From assembly GCF_904846605.1 (NCBI RefSeq), contig NZ_CAJHBI010000001.1, positions 110,393 through 174,392 of the forward strand: a stretch of 64,000 nt of DNA, given 5' to 3'. The position numbers were made by a program, and so were the translations under genes. Shown piece after piece: positions 9,184 to 18,242 of this stretch. This DNA comes from Psychrobacter sp. 72-O-c (GTDB lineage Bacteria > Pseudomonadota > Gammaproteobacteria > Pseudomonadales > Moraxellaceae). The notes beneath the pieces are model-generated. The model had not been told where the DNA came from. It saw nothing but the letters and a program-made list of their open reading frames with translations, and searched no databases. The stretch's first letter is position 1, and each line of letters opens with the position of its first letter.

Positions 9184-9268
9184 AAATGTAGGGTGCATTG
9201 CATGTACCAATAAAGTGTGAAAGCTCCAATTTATATAAACAATAAAAATATCATTAACTATAGCCAAT

Positions 9269-9303
9269 AAAAAAGCGCCTACTAGAATCGTAGACGCTTT
9301 TAT
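9269..9303. terminator. Bidirectional terminator between the permease operon and sthA
   Basis: The hairpin AAAAGCGCCTAC / GTAGACGCTTTT has one mismatch, a seven-base loop, A-rich sequence on the left and T-rich on the right. It lies between convergent genes and can serve both. Confidence 0.8.
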
Positions 9304-9340
9304 TATCAGATTATTAGAGTGTTTCTTTATTTAGCCTTAC

Positions 9341-10990
9341 CTAAAACACGCGGTTAAGACCATTCAACGCCGCTACCCGATATGCTTCTGCCATGGTTGG
9401 GTAGTTAAAGGTAGTATTCACAAAATACTCAAGAGTGGCATTGCATTTCATAACGGCTTGTCCAATATGAATAATCTCTGAAGCATGGTTGCCGTAGCAA
9501 TGAATGCCTAAAACCTCAAGTGTTTCACGATGGAATAATATTTTTAATACGCCCGTACGTTCACCAATGATTTGAGCGCGTGCCAAGTGTTTAAAGAACG
9601 CTCGCCCGACTTCATAAGGGACTTTCTCATCAGTTAGCTCTTGCTCGGTTTTACCAATACATGAGATTTCAGGAATGGTATAAATCCCTGTTGGTACGCT
9701 AGAGACGGGTTCGGCATCACTGTCACCAACCATAAAGGCGGCGGCACAGCGACCTTGGTCATAAGCGGCGGAGGCCAGTGATGGCCAACCAATAACGTCA
9801 CCAGCTGCATAGATATTTTCCACTTCAGTACGGTAAGTATCATCTACACTTAACTGACCACGGCTATTGGCTTTGAGCCCAACCGCTTCTACATTTAAGC
9901 CTTCAGTATTACCTGAGCGTCCATTTGACCACAAGATCGCATCGGATTTGATTTTTTTACCACTTTTTAGATGCAAAATGACATAGTCATCATGAGTCTC
10001 AAGGTAATCAATCTCTTCATTGCTACGAATGAGCACGCCAAATTGTCTAAAGTCATGAGCAATAGCGTCACTGATTTCGCTATCAAGATAACTGAGCAAT
10101 TGGTCTTTGTTATTAATTAAGTCAACTTTATAGCCAAGACCTGTAAAGATAGAAGCATACTCACAACCAATCACACCCGCGCCGTAAATAATAATTTTTT
10201 TGACTACATAATCCATTTGCAGGATTTTGTCAGAGTCAAAAACGCGCGGATGACTGAAGTCTAGGATTTCAGGTCGATAAGGGCGGCTACCTACGGTAAT
10301 TATGGCTTTATTAAAAGTGATGGTTTCAAAGGTATTTTCATCAGTTTCAACTCGTAAGGTATGAGCGTCAACGAAGCTCGCCCAGCCGTGAATGACTTCA
10401 ATCTGGTTACGCTCATAAAATCGCGCGTGCGTGCTAACTTGTTGGCGAATCACTTGACGCGCATTGGCCAGTACTTTAGTGAGCGGTACTTGATGATAAT
10501 CCATCGCTTTGGTGAACATCGGGTCACGGCGAAAGTTAATCAAGTTAAATACTGATTGACGCAGCGCCTTACTCGGAATCGTACCGACGTGGGTAGAGTT
10601 ACCGCCGACTTGCTCACGCGGATCAATGACCGCTACTTTTTTGCCAGATTTGGCCAACTTCATCGCAGACGCTTCACCAGCAGGACCGGCACCTAATACT
10701 ACGGCATCATACTCAAACTTATGCTTGTCATCTTTTAAGAATTTTGCGTCTTTATTAAAGCTAGTTTTGACATCGATTCTGGTATCATCGAGCGGATTGA
10801 CCAAATCAGGGTGGTACATGACATCTTTAGTTACTTGTTCATGTGTTTGCTCAATTTTTTCTTTCTTATTCTCATCTTTGGTGTGCTCAGATGTCGTCAT
10901 TGGCGCGCTGCCACTGTCTTTATTAGAAACTTCAGTATGAATATCTTCACCAGTATCATTGGTGGCGTCGTCTTTAGTTTTTTTTACCAT
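9341..10990 (-). CDS. sthA: Soluble pyridine nucleotide transhydrogenase
   Basis: FAD flavoprotein that interconverts NADPH and NADH in the cytoplasm (Si-specific transhydrogenase). The FAD-binding motif [17 protein letters not shown] lies at about residue 97. The region that holds the redox cysteines in lipoamide dehydrogenases reads [16 protein letters not shown], without cysteines, as expected for SthA. The second dinucleotide fold [20 protein letters not shown], the flavin motif [21 protein letters not shown] and the dimerisation end [37 protein letters not shown] are all intact. The protein has 549 residues against about 465 normally. The excess is a hydrophilic N-terminal extension of about 85 residues rich in K, D, E and T. 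Translation could instead start at an internal Met, but the frame stays open and uninterrupted to the upstream ATG. Confidence 0.93.
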   Translation of the reverse strand: MVKKTKDDATNDTGEDIHTEVSNKDSGSAPMTTSEHTKDENKKEKIEQTHEQVTKDVMYHPDLVNPLDDTRIDVKTSFNKDAKFLKDDKHKFEYDAVVLGAGPAGEASAMKLAKSGKKVAVIDPREQVGGNSTHVGTIPSKALRQSVFNLINFRRDPMFTKAMDYHQVPLTKVLANARQVIRQQVSTHARFYERNQIEVIHGWASFVDAHTLRVETDENTFETITFNKAIITVGSRPYRPEILDFSHPRVFDSDKILQMDYVVKKIIIYGAGVIGCEYASIFTGLGYKVDLINNKDQLLSYLDSEISDAIAHDFRQFGVLIRSNEEIDYLETHDDYVILHLKSGKKIKSDAILWSNGRSGNTEGLNVEAVGLKANSRGQLSVDDTYRTEVENIYAAGDVIGWPSLASAAYDQGRCAAAFMVGDSDAEPVSSVPTGIYTIPEISCIGKTEQELTDEKVPYEVGRAFFKHLARAQIIGERTGVLKILFHRETLEVLGIHCYGNHASEIIHIGQAVMKCNATLEYFVNTTFNYPTMAEAYRVAALNGLNRVF

Positions 10991-11147
10991 GATGTTCTCT
11001 TTATTTGTTCGTTTATTTATCAGTTTGTTTGTCTATTGGCACATTTAGAGTTTTTTAGAGCACTTTTCTATGCTACTAATATGTGCCCACCATACGTTGC
11101 GATAAGATATTTTGCAATATCTCGTATCTAGTTGGTCTTATGTATCC

Positions 11148-12044
11148 TTAACCAATACGGCGCTTAAGACCCGTCATCTGTAGGATACGGGTGGCAATCT
11201 CTTCAACTGACATCTCTGAGACATCGAGACTTGGAATACCTTGCGAGGTATAAATACCTTGTATGGCACGCTGCTCTTGCTGACACTGCTGATAGCTCGA
11301 ATAGCGACTGCCCGCGCGGCGCTCTTGACGAATTTTAACCAAGCGATCGGTATCAATAATAAGGCCAAACAGCTTGTCTTTATGCTCACGTAATGCTTTT
11401 GGCAACTGATTATCGAATAAATCTTCTTCAGTCAGCGGATAGTTGGCCGCTCGAATACCGAACTGTAAGGCCAAATATAATGAAGTCGGGGTTTTACCCG
11501 AGCGTGACACCCCAATCAGAATAATATCTGCCGCATGATAATGGCGTGTACGCGCACCATCATCATTATCTAAAGCAAAATGTACCGCATCGATACGTTC
11601 TTTGTAGGTCTCAGAGTCGACGTTATCATGCGCATGACCTGAGTCTCCATCAGGCTCAATACCCGTTTCTTCAGCGATACGCCCGATTAACCCCTCATAC
11701 ATATCCAAATTACAGCCATGCGCCGAGTTAATCTTTTCGCGGATATCAGGATTAACAATAGTATCAAAAACTAACGGCAGCAGACCATCGCGTTGATAGG
11801 CCATGTTGATTTGCTCGACCGCATCTTCAGCGCGCTCTAAGCTATCCACATACGGCAACACTCGCGTCTCAAAAGGCACCGAGGCAAACTGACTTAATAT
11901 AGAACGCCCCAAAGTTTCAGCAGTAATGGCGGTACCATCAGAGATAAAAAATGCACTTCTTATGGTTTGCGAGTTGTCTAAACTTAATGCATGGCGGTTT
12001 TGAATAGTGGGCTTATCTTGTTCGGACGGATTGTTAGCGTACAT
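11148..12044 (-). CDS. ppsR: PEP synthase regulatory kinase/pyrophosphorylase
   Basis: Bifunctional regulator of the DUF299/PSRP family. It phosphorylates a threonine of PEP synthase using ADP and removes it with inorganic phosphate. It begins with FFISDGTAITAETLGRSIL (about residues 32-50), carries the P-loop GVSRSGKT at residues 178-185, and then has TPTSLYLALQFGIRAANYPL, all family signatures. At 298 residues it is slightly longer than the usual 270-280, with a polar N-terminus and a short insert rich in D and H near residues 133-145. It is divergent from ppsA across a 792-bp spacer, and this neighbourhood supports the assignment strongly. sthA follows 157 bp downstream on the same strand. 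Confidence 0.95.
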   Translation of the reverse strand: MYANNPSEQDKPTIQNRHALSLDNSQTIRSAFFISDGTAITAETLGRSILSQFASVPFETRVLPYVDSLERAEDAVEQINMAYQRDGLLPLVFDTIVNPDIREKINSAHGCNLDMYEGLIGRIAEETGIEPDGDSGHAHDNVDSETYKERIDAVHFALDNDDGARTRHYHAADIILIGVSRSGKTPTSLYLALQFGIRAANYPLTEEDLFDNQLPKALREHKDKLFGLIIDTDRLVKIRQERRAGSRYSSYQQCQQEQRAIQGIYTSQGIPSLDVSEMSVEEIATRILQMTGLKRRIG

Positions 12045-12836
12045 AATTTAAAGACCTCGATAGTAGCGCTATGATGTATGATTTTTAGATGAATGGTATG
12101 TGATAAATAGCACTGTTATAAACAGTATTGTCACAGACTATGCTGAAGGACAGTGGTGGCTTTTTGTTGTTCAGGTATCTTCTTCATACAGATATCTTGG
12201 TCATAACCCTATAATTCAAGCTGGTCATTTTAGACTGTGATAAATGATAAGAATAGACAGTTGCGAGGACAGACATTGTTTTGCTTGTTATTGCTTTGCT
12301 AGCTGTTACTTTACTAATGAGAAGCCTACTACTATAAGTAACACCTTACATATATAATATCCTACATATATACTAGCTGACGGAATGCTAATAGCAGTCT
12401 TCGAATATCTTATTATACGGAGTTAGCATTTATAAATTCGATGAACATACGCGTCATCCCACGCTTGATATTTATGCCTTACATTATACGCATAATAGAC
12501 GCTTAATAGAAATCAATGTTAGCATAACTGCCTACAGGCAAACCCATACAACTCTACTCAATATCAACGTTACTTACTGTACTAAAAATTAAGATATAAA
12601 TAAGTGAATTACTGATGGTTCTATGTGAATCAGTTTTGTTACTGTGTATCGTTTGCTATTGATATTTCTTACTATTGAACCAATTGATTGATGAATTAGG
12701 GACCGATTATTACCGAACGCTATCGTTTGTATCTTTTTCATAAGTTTTTTAGCTCAACCTATCGAAATTATCCAAATATAGCGGTATAATCGACCCTTAT
12801 AATCCTTACTAAATAACCTTATTTTCTGGAGTTATC
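12045..12836. other. Long divergent intergenic region ppsR/ppsA
   Basis: This spacer is AT-rich and has no convincing open frame on either strand. It holds an inverted repeat AATGCTAA (12384-12391) / TTAGCATT (12423-12430) with 31 bases between the arms, and the ppsA promoter near its right end. Its size suggests separate control of both genes. I see no tRNA or riboswitch in it. Confidence 0.6.
12762..12790 (+). promoter_or_regulatory. Predicted ppsA promoter
   Basis: TCGAAA (-35, four of six consensus bases) and TATAAT (-10, perfect) are 17 bases apart. The expected transcript start is about 40 bases before the ppsA ATG. A second TATAAT at 12798-12803 lacks a good -35. Confidence 0.6.
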
Positions 12837-15221
12837 ATGGCAGCGCACTCTACAGCACTTGTAATCAATCTTGATCAGCTAGGAAAAAACGATATTGAGA
12901 CGGTTGGTGGTAAGAACGCCTCGCTTGGCGAGATGATCAGCCATCTATCTGATTTAGGCGTTAGTGTTCCAGGCGGCTTTGCCACTACCTCAGATGCCTT
13001 CAATCGCTTTTTGACTGAAACGGGTTTACTTGACAAAATTAACAGTGAGCTTAAAGACTTAGACGTTAATGACGTTAACAAGCTGGCTGCTACTGGTAAA
13101 AAAATCCGGAACTGGATTATTGAGCAAGAGTTGCCAAAAGATCTTGAACAAGAGGTTCGCAAATCATTTGAAGAAATGAGTGATGGCAAAGATATTGCCG
13201 TCGCAGTGCGCTCTTCTGCCACTGCTGAAGATTTACCAGATGCGTCATTTGCTGGTCAGCAAGAAACTTTTTTGAACATTCGTGGCATTGATAACGTTTT
13301 AGTCGCTATTAAAGAAGTGTTTGCTTCACTATATAATGACCGTGCAATCTCTTACCGTGTTCATAAAGGCTTTGAGCATGAAGGCGTTGCCCTATCTGCT
13401 GCTGTACAGCGTATGGTACGTTCAGAGACTGGCGCGGCTGGTGTCATGTTTACGCTAGATACTGAAAGTGGCTTTGACCAAGTGGTGTTTATCACCTCAA
13501 GTTACGGCTTAGGCGAAATGGTTGTGCAAGGCGCGGTTAACCCAGATGAGTTTTATATATCAAAACAGCTATTAACTAATGGTAAGCCTGCGATTATTCG
13601 TCGTAACCTAGGTAGCAAGCATAAGAAAATGATCTATGGTGATGAAGGCAGTACTGCTAAATCGGTTACAGTCGTTGATGTTGAAAAACAAGAGCGTATG
13701 CAGTTCTCTTTATCAACTGAAGAGCTGACTTCACTTGCTAAGCAAGCGATGACTATCGAGAAGCATTATGGTCAAGCGATGGATATCGAATGGGCAAAAG
13801 ACGGCGATACCAATGAAATATTTATTGTTCAAGCCCGTCCAGAAACGGTTAAGAGCCGCCAAGACAGCAATGTAATGGAACGCTACGTAATCAATACTAC
13901 TGGTGCTAAAGTATTATGCGAAGGTCGTTCAATCGGTCAACGTATTGGTTCTGGTAAAGTACGTATCGTTGATAACTTGAACGAGATGGACAAAGTACAA
14001 GACGGAGACGTACTTGTTTCAGACATGACTGATCCTGATTGGGAACCGGTTATGAAGCGTGCCTCAGCTATCATCACTAACCGTGGTGGGCGTACTTGTC
14101 ACGCGGCGATTATCGCTCGTGAGCTTGGCGTTCCCGCTATCGTTGGTTGTGGTAATGCTACTGAGCTATTGGTTGACGGTCAAGACGTTACCGCTTCTTG
14201 TGCTGAAGGGGATACCGGCTTTATCTATGAAAGCCAGATTGATTTTGAAGTAAAAACTAACTCTATCGAGTCTATGCCTGATCTGGCATTTAAAATCATG
14301 ATGAACGTCGGTAACCCAGACCGCGCCTTCTCATTTACCCAAATGCCAAATGAAGGTATTGGTCTTGCCCGTCTTGAATTCATCATCAACCGTATGATTG
14401 GTGTGCATCCAAAAGCGTTATTGAACATGAACAGCCTACCACGTGAAGTGGCGCAAGCAATTACTGAACGTATTGCTGGCTATGCCTCACCAGTTGACTT
14501 CTATGTTGATAAATTAGTTGAAGGTATCTCAACTCTAGCCGTTGCTTTTATGGATCAGCCGGTTATCGTTCGTATGTCAGATTTCAAATCTAACGAATAC
14601 GCGAACTTACTTGGTGGTAAACTATACGAGCCATCAGAAGAAAACCCAATGCTGGGCTTCCGTGGTGCGAGCCGCTATGTCTCTGATAACTTTCGCGACT
14701 GCTTTGAGCTCGAATGTAAAGCACTTAAGCGGGTTCGTGATGAGATGGGCTTGACCAACGTCGAGATTATGATCCCATTCGTTCGTACGGTTGATGAAGC
14801 GGCGCAAGTAATTGAAATACTTGAGAAAAACGGTCTTAAACGTGGCGAAAATGGTCTACGCATCATTATGATGTGTGAGCTACCAACCAACTGCTTACTT
14901 GCAGAAGAGTTCCTAGAGCACTTCGATGGCTTCTCAATCGGCTCTAATGACTTGACGCAGCTAACCCTAGGGCTTGACCGTGATTCAGGTATCGTTTCAC
15001 ATCTGTTTGATGAGCGTGATCCTGCGGTCAAAAAGCTACTGTCTATGGCGATTGATGCGTGCCGCAAAGCAGACAAGTACATCGGTATCTGTGGTCAAGG
15101 TCCATCAGACCATCCAGACCTTGCTTACTGGCTCATGGAGCAAGGTATCAGCTCAGTGTCACTTAACCCTGACTCAGTGCTCGATACTTGGTTCTTCTTA
15201 GCAGGTGAAGAAGTACAATAA
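12837..15221 (+). CDS. ppsA: Phosphoenolpyruvate synthase
   Basis: Converts pyruvate, ATP and water to PEP, AMP and phosphate in gluconeogenesis. The domain order is typical: ATP-grasp PPDK N-domain ([36 protein letters not shown]), swivelling phosphohistidine domain with [21 protein letters not shown] (catalytic His422), and the C-terminal PEP-binding TIM barrel ([49 protein letters not shown]). At 794 residues it is the normal length. GGAG lies five bases before the ATG. It is transcribed away from ppsR, whose product controls it by phosphorylation of the threonine next to the catalytic histidine (the sequence has T and C just before H422). No other gene appears to be in its transcript. Confidence 0.97.
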   Translation: MAAHSTALVINLDQLGKNDIETVGGKNASLGEMISHLSDLGVSVPGGFATTSDAFNRFLTETGLLDKINSELKDLDVNDVNKLAATGKKIRNWIIEQELPKDLEQEVRKSFEEMSDGKDIAVAVRSSATAEDLPDASFAGQQETFLNIRGIDNVLVAIKEVFASLYNDRAISYRVHKGFEHEGVALSAAVQRMVRSETGAAGVMFTLDTESGFDQVVFITSSYGLGEMVVQGAVNPDEFYISKQLLTNGKPAIIRRNLGSKHKKMIYGDEGSTAKSVTVVDVEKQERMQFSLSTEELTSLAKQAMTIEKHYGQAMDIEWAKDGDTNEIFIVQARPETVKSRQDSNVMERYVINTTGAKVLCEGRSIGQRIGSGKVRIVDNLNEMDKVQDGDVLVSDMTDPDWEPVMKRASAIITNRGGRTCHAAIIARELGVPAIVGCGNATELLVDGQDVTASCAEGDTGFIYESQIDFEVKTNSIESMPDLAFKIMMNVGNPDRAFSFTQMPNEGIGLARLEFIINRMIGVHPKALLNMNSLPREVAQAITERIAGYASPVDFYVDKLVEGISTLAVAFMDQPVIVRMSDFKSNEYANLLGGKLYEPSEENPMLGFRGASRYVSDNFRDCFELECKALKRVRDEMGLTNVEIMIPFVRTVDEAAQVIEILEKNGLKRGENGLRIIMMCELPTNCLLAEEFLEHFDGFSIGSNDLTQLTLGLDRDSGIVSHLFDERDPAVKKLLSMAIDACRKADKYIGICGQGPSDHPDLAYWLMEQGISSVSLNPDSVLDTWFFLAGEEVQ

Positions 15222-15382
15222 GCTACCGCAGTAGGTCACCGCAGTAATTTATATTGTCATTAGGGTTTGTCCTATATTTACAAACATAGCTTATTTAATA
15301 TAGAGCTTGTTTAATATCGAACATACCCTAATATCATCCTTTAAAGTAGCGACTTAAGATATGACTAACTATACAGGCAACT

Positions 15383-16384
15383 ATGCAGATTTTCCTTGCT
15401 CGAAATAATGTACAAGCGGGTCCCTATGATTTGGATCAACTTAATATCATGTTGGCGTCTGGCGAAGTAACGCTTGATGACTTAGTATGGCATGACGGTT
15501 TAGATCAATGGCAGCGTGTCGGCAACTTAACCGGTAATCAACATACTTACCGCCCTACTGCTGTGCCTAATACTTCCATTACTAACGACTCTATTGTTAA
15601 TAATGTGACTGTATTTCCTGAAGATTCTGATACCAATCCAAACGGAAAAAGTAATCAGGACGGCAAAAAACTGTCTATTGATAGACTTTACGGTAAGCCT
15701 GAACGGCCAAAACCTGACGCTAAGAACAGCAAAGCTGATTTGACAAGCAATCGTCATCAAACACCGCATAACAATGTGACCTTGAATAAGTCTAGCGCTG
15801 CCAAACCTACTTCAGGTAAGGATAAGGTAGTCGGTAATATGGTACTTGCGCCTATCATGTCGCGAGTATTAGCCACCGCAATCAATGCTTTGATGTATTT
15901 ATTAGCGATTTTTCCGCTGGTGATGGCATTGACTAAAATGGATGTAGACTACAGTAAGTTTCAAGACATCCAAAATATGGACGCCGCTTACCAGTATTCA
16001 ATGACTCTAATGGAGAGTGTTCCAAGCACCACCCTGATGATGTCACAAGTGCTAGTGTTTGGTCTGTTTGCTTTGCAGCTGATATTTATAACATTGCGTG
16101 GTCAATCGTTAGGGAAGCTAATTACCGGCATTCGAGTCGTGGATCAAACCACTCATCGTCTACCGTCTTTTATTAAACTTATCGGTATTCGCACCTTGTT
16201 GTTGTTTGTTATTTATAACTTACTGTTTTCGTTCACTAGCTTTTTAGGTTTTGTGGTCATTGGGATACATTATTATATGGCTTCTAAAAGCCCTGAAAAT
16301 ATCGGCTTACATGATAAGTTAGCTAAGACTTTAGTAGTCAAAGCAGACAGCAATCAGTTGGTTAAACAGCCCAAAATAAAATAA
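15383..16384 (+). CDS. GYF_2 and RDD domain membrane protein
   Basis: The first 50 residues (QIFLARNNVQAGPYDLDQLN, then LVWHDGLDQWQRVGNL) match the GYF_2 fold often found at the N-terminus of membrane proteins. A polar linker of about 100 residues rich in N, K and P follows. The C-terminal half is an RDD domain with membrane segments near VLATAINALMYLLAIFPLVMA, MSQVLVFGLFALQLIFITL and LLLFVIYNLLFSFTSFLGFVV, with the conserved GQSLGKLITGIRVVD motif between them. RDD proteins are poorly characterised and some have been linked to ion transport; the role here is unknown. The gene stands alone and ends at a terminator. Confidence 0.85.
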   Translation: MQIFLARNNVQAGPYDLDQLNIMLASGEVTLDDLVWHDGLDQWQRVGNLTGNQHTYRPTAVPNTSITNDSIVNNVTVFPEDSDTNPNGKSNQDGKKLSIDRLYGKPERPKPDAKNSKADLTSNRHQTPHNNVTLNKSSAAKPTSGKDKVVGNMVLAPIMSRVLATAINALMYLLAIFPLVMALTKMDVDYSKFQDIQNMDAAYQYSMTLMESVPSTTLMMSQVLVFGLFALQLIFITLRGQSLGKLITGIRVVDQTTHRLPSFIKLIGIRTLLLFVIYNLLFSFTSFLGFVVIGIHYYMASKSPENIGLHDKLAKTLVVKADSNQLVKQPKIK

Positions 16385-16427
16385 CTTATAAGTACGGTTA
16401 TTAAAAATAAATTATATGATAGTTGTC

Positions 16428-16457
16428 AAAAAGCAGCGCTCAGTCGTTGCTTTTTTT
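16428..16457 (+). terminator. Terminator after the GYF/RDD gene
   Basis: The hairpin AAAAGCAGCG / CGTTGCTTTT with a short loop and one mismatch is followed by a run of seven T. It lies 44 bases after the stop codon. Confidence 0.8.
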
Positions 16458-16528
16458 ATTTACACCATCCATTGATAAGCATTTATTTATACTTATCTTT
16501 TTATAAACAGTCACGCGCTGATTAGCCT

Positions 16529-16557
16529 TTGTGTTAGTAAGCAGTTACTGTTATAAT
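16529..16557 (+). promoter_or_regulatory. Predicted promoter of the rpsF operon
   Basis: TTGTGT (-35) and TATAAT (-10) are 17 bases apart. Transcription would start near 16564 and give a leader of about 127 nt that contains the S6:S18 motif. Confidence 0.6.
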
Positions 16558-16638
16558 GTGGCGCTTTATAAAATAAGCTTAGCTCTTATTCTTCTTTGAT
16601 TTTAATGTTTTATTCGAGCTGGGGCTTACTTTATAACT

Positions 16639-16684
16639 CTCCTTGCTATTGACATAGGGTCAATAGCTACTAATCCGTAAGGAG
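16639..16684 (+). promoter_or_regulatory. S6:S18-binding leader of the rpsF operon
   Basis: An outer helix CTCCTT (16639-16644) pairs with AAGGAG (16679-16684), which is also the rpsF Shine-Dalgarno. Inside it lies a perfect nine-pair hairpin, GCTATTGAC (16645-16653) with GTCAATAGC (16659-16667). The unpaired 3' strand between them contains CCG (16675-16677). This arrangement of an outer stem, an inner hairpin and a CCG bulge is that of the known autoregulatory site bound by the S6:S18 complex. Binding would close the ribosome site and repress the operon. The match is by eye. Confidence 0.8.
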
Positions 16685-16690
16685 TCCATT

Positions 16691-17110
16691 ATGCGACATT
16701 ACGAAGTGGTGTTAATTGTACACCCAGACCAAAGCGACCAAGTGGTTGGCATGGTTGAACGCTACATTAAGCTAGTTCAAGACAATAACGGTATCATCCA
16801 CCGTTTAGAAGATTGGGGTCGTCGTCAACTGGCTTACCCAATCGACAAGATTCATAAAGCTCATTATCTGTTATTCAATATTGAAACTAACGGTGAGACT
16901 TTAGCTGAGCTTGAAGAATTATTCCGTTATAATGACGCGATCATTCGTAGCCTAGTCATGCGCCGTGACGACGCAATCACTGAAGAGTCGCAGTTAGCTA
17001 AGAATGCCGATGAAAAACGTGCACGCAAAGCTACTACTACTACTAGCCGTCGTCCAGACAGTCGTAATGACGAGAATGACGACGACAATAACGACAACAG
17101 TGAAGACTAA
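16691..17110 (+). CDS. rpsF: 30S ribosomal protein S6
   Basis: Small-subunit protein that forms a heterodimer with S18 on the platform of the 30S subunit. [18 protein letters not shown], the [24 protein letters not shown] core and [20 protein letters not shown] are all typical. The core ends near residue 100. It is followed by a tail of about 40 residues, first basic and threonine-rich ([13 protein letters not shown]) and then very acidic ([13 protein letters not shown]). E. coli S6 also has a tail that gains glutamates, but this one is a different sequence. AAGGAG lies six bases before the ATG and is part of the leader stem. rpsR follows after 16 bases, with no priB between them. Confidence 0.97.
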   Translation: MRHYEVVLIVHPDQSDQVVGMVERYIKLVQDNNGIIHRLEDWGRRQLAYPIDKIHKAHYLLFNIETNGETLAELEELFRYNDAIIRSLVMRRDDAITEESQLAKNADEKRARKATTTTSRRPDSRNDENDDDNNDNSED

Positions 17111-17126
17111 TTAAAGGAGAATACTT

Positions 17127-17354
17127 ATGGCACGTTTCTATCGCCGTCGCAAATTCTGCCGTTTCACTGCTGAAGGCATCACTCACATCGATTATAAAGA
17201 TGTTGAGTTGCTAAAACAGTATATCAGTGAGAATGGCAAAATCGTACCTAGCCGTATTACAGGTACATCTACTAAATATCAGCGTCAATTAGCTACTGCT
17301 ATCAAGCAAGCTCGCTTTCTTGCGCTACTTCCGTATACTGACAACCATCAGTAA
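17127..17354 (+). CDS. rpsR: 30S ribosomal protein S18
   Basis: Partner of S6 on the 30S platform. The sequence [18 protein letters not shown], followed by [27 protein letters not shown] and [20 protein letters not shown], is a full-length S18 of 75 residues. AAAGGAG precedes the ATG at a standard distance. It lies in the middle of the rpsF-rpsR-rplI operon. In many other gammaproteobacteria priB lies just before it; here the gap is only 16 bases. Confidence 0.97.
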   Translation: MARFYRRRKFCRFTAEGITHIDYKDVELLKQYISENGKIVPSRITGTSTKYQRQLATAIKQARFLALLPYTDNHQ

Positions 17355-17379
17355 TTCGACGGTTAACTAGGAGTGACTC

Positions 17380-17889
17380 ATGCAAGTTATTTTGTTACAG
17401 CGTATCGTCAACCTTGGTAAACTCGGTGAAACTGTCGATGTGAAACCAGGTTACGGACGTAACTTTCTTATCCCTCATGGCAAAGCGTTACCTGCAACTG
17501 CAGTTAACATTGAAAAGTTCGAAGCACGTCGTGCTGAACTTGAAGCCGAAGAGGCAGTAGAGCTTAACGCCGCTCAAGAACGTGCTGATGCATTAACTGA
17601 TGTTAATGTTATCATGCGCGCCAAATCAGGCGATGAAGGCAAACTATTCGGTTCTATCGGTACTCGCGATATTGCTGAAGCGTTGACCAATTCAGGCCTA
17701 GAAGTTGACCGCTCTGAAGTTAAACTTCCAGAGGGTGCTTTACGTCAAGTTGGCGAATATAACGTTGATATCCAACTACATCATGACGTTATTGCCAGCA
17801 TCTTAGTGACTATCCTATCTGAAGATGGTGATGACCAAGATGTAGCAGTAGAAGAAGACCAGAGCGAAGACGACTATTCTGAAGAGTAA
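17380..17889 (+). CDS. rplI: 50S ribosomal protein L9
   Basis: Large-subunit protein at the base of the L1 stalk. The N-domain [36 protein letters not shown] and the C-domain ([36 protein letters not shown]) are intact, joined by the usual long helix rich in E, A and R. At 169 residues it is about 20 longer than usual because of an acidic tail of D, E, S and Q after residue 147. TAGGAG precedes the ATG. It is the last gene of the S6 operon and is followed by a strong terminator. Confidence 0.97.
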   Translation: MQVILLQRIVNLGKLGETVDVKPGYGRNFLIPHGKALPATAVNIEKFEARRAELEAEEAVELNAAQERADALTDVNVIMRAKSGDEGKLFGSIGTRDIAEALTNSGLEVDRSEVKLPEGALRQVGEYNVDIQLHHDVIASILVTILSEDGDDQDVAVEEDQSEDDYSEE

Positions 17890-17914
17890 TCTTTAGAACG
17901 TCAGATTCAGTTTG

Positions 17915-17949
17915 AAAAAGCCAGTAACTTAGCGTTGCTGGCTTTTTTT
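17915..17949 (+). terminator. Terminator of the rpsF-rpsR-rplI operon
   Basis: AAAAAGCCAGTAAC pairs with GTTGCTGGCTTTTT apart from a small bulge, and is followed by more T. Confidence 0.85.
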
Positions 17950-17996
17950 ATGCTTATCAATATTTGCAAAGTTTTTATAAAAGTCCTACTTTATTT

Positions 17997-18026
17997 AAAA
18001 GCCAGCATCTACTGGCTTTATTTTTC
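17997..18026 (+). terminator. Second, related hairpin after rplI
   Basis: AAAAGCCAG / CTGGCTTTA with a six-base loop and a T-rich end repeats the stem of the first terminator about 80 bp later. It probably acts as a back-up terminator or arose by local duplication. The rest of 17890-18173 shows no gene. Confidence 0.6.
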
Positions 18027-18173
18027 ACTAACACATAATCTCATTTTACTCAGACGAAATCTCCCCCATATCATCTAGCAACTAAAGTACTTCCACGTAA
18101 AACTATTTGATATGGAAGTAACAGTCCTTTACTATCAATGTTATTAACATATTTTTAAGATACTATTATGTTC

Positions 18174-18213
18174 TTATCAGGACGCCAAATAGTACGATAA
18201 GCGTCTTTTTTTT
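18174..18213 (+). promoter_or_regulatory. Terminator-like hairpin just before the questin-oxidase-like gene
   Basis: GACGC (18181-18185) pairs with GCGTC (18201-18205), followed by about eight T. An overlapping alternative pairing CTTATC (about 18174-18179) with GATAAG (18196-18201) would compete with it. The T-run ends 29 bases before the start codon, and the rplI transcript is already terminated upstream, so this may be a leader attenuator or the end of a small RNA. Confidence 0.4.
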
Positions 18214-18242
18214 ATGGGCTTATCACGAACTAGGGAATTCAC

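Noticed and set aside
16640..17130. priB gene in the ribosomal operon
   Set aside because: Only 16 bases separate rpsF and rpsR, so no room exists for priB.
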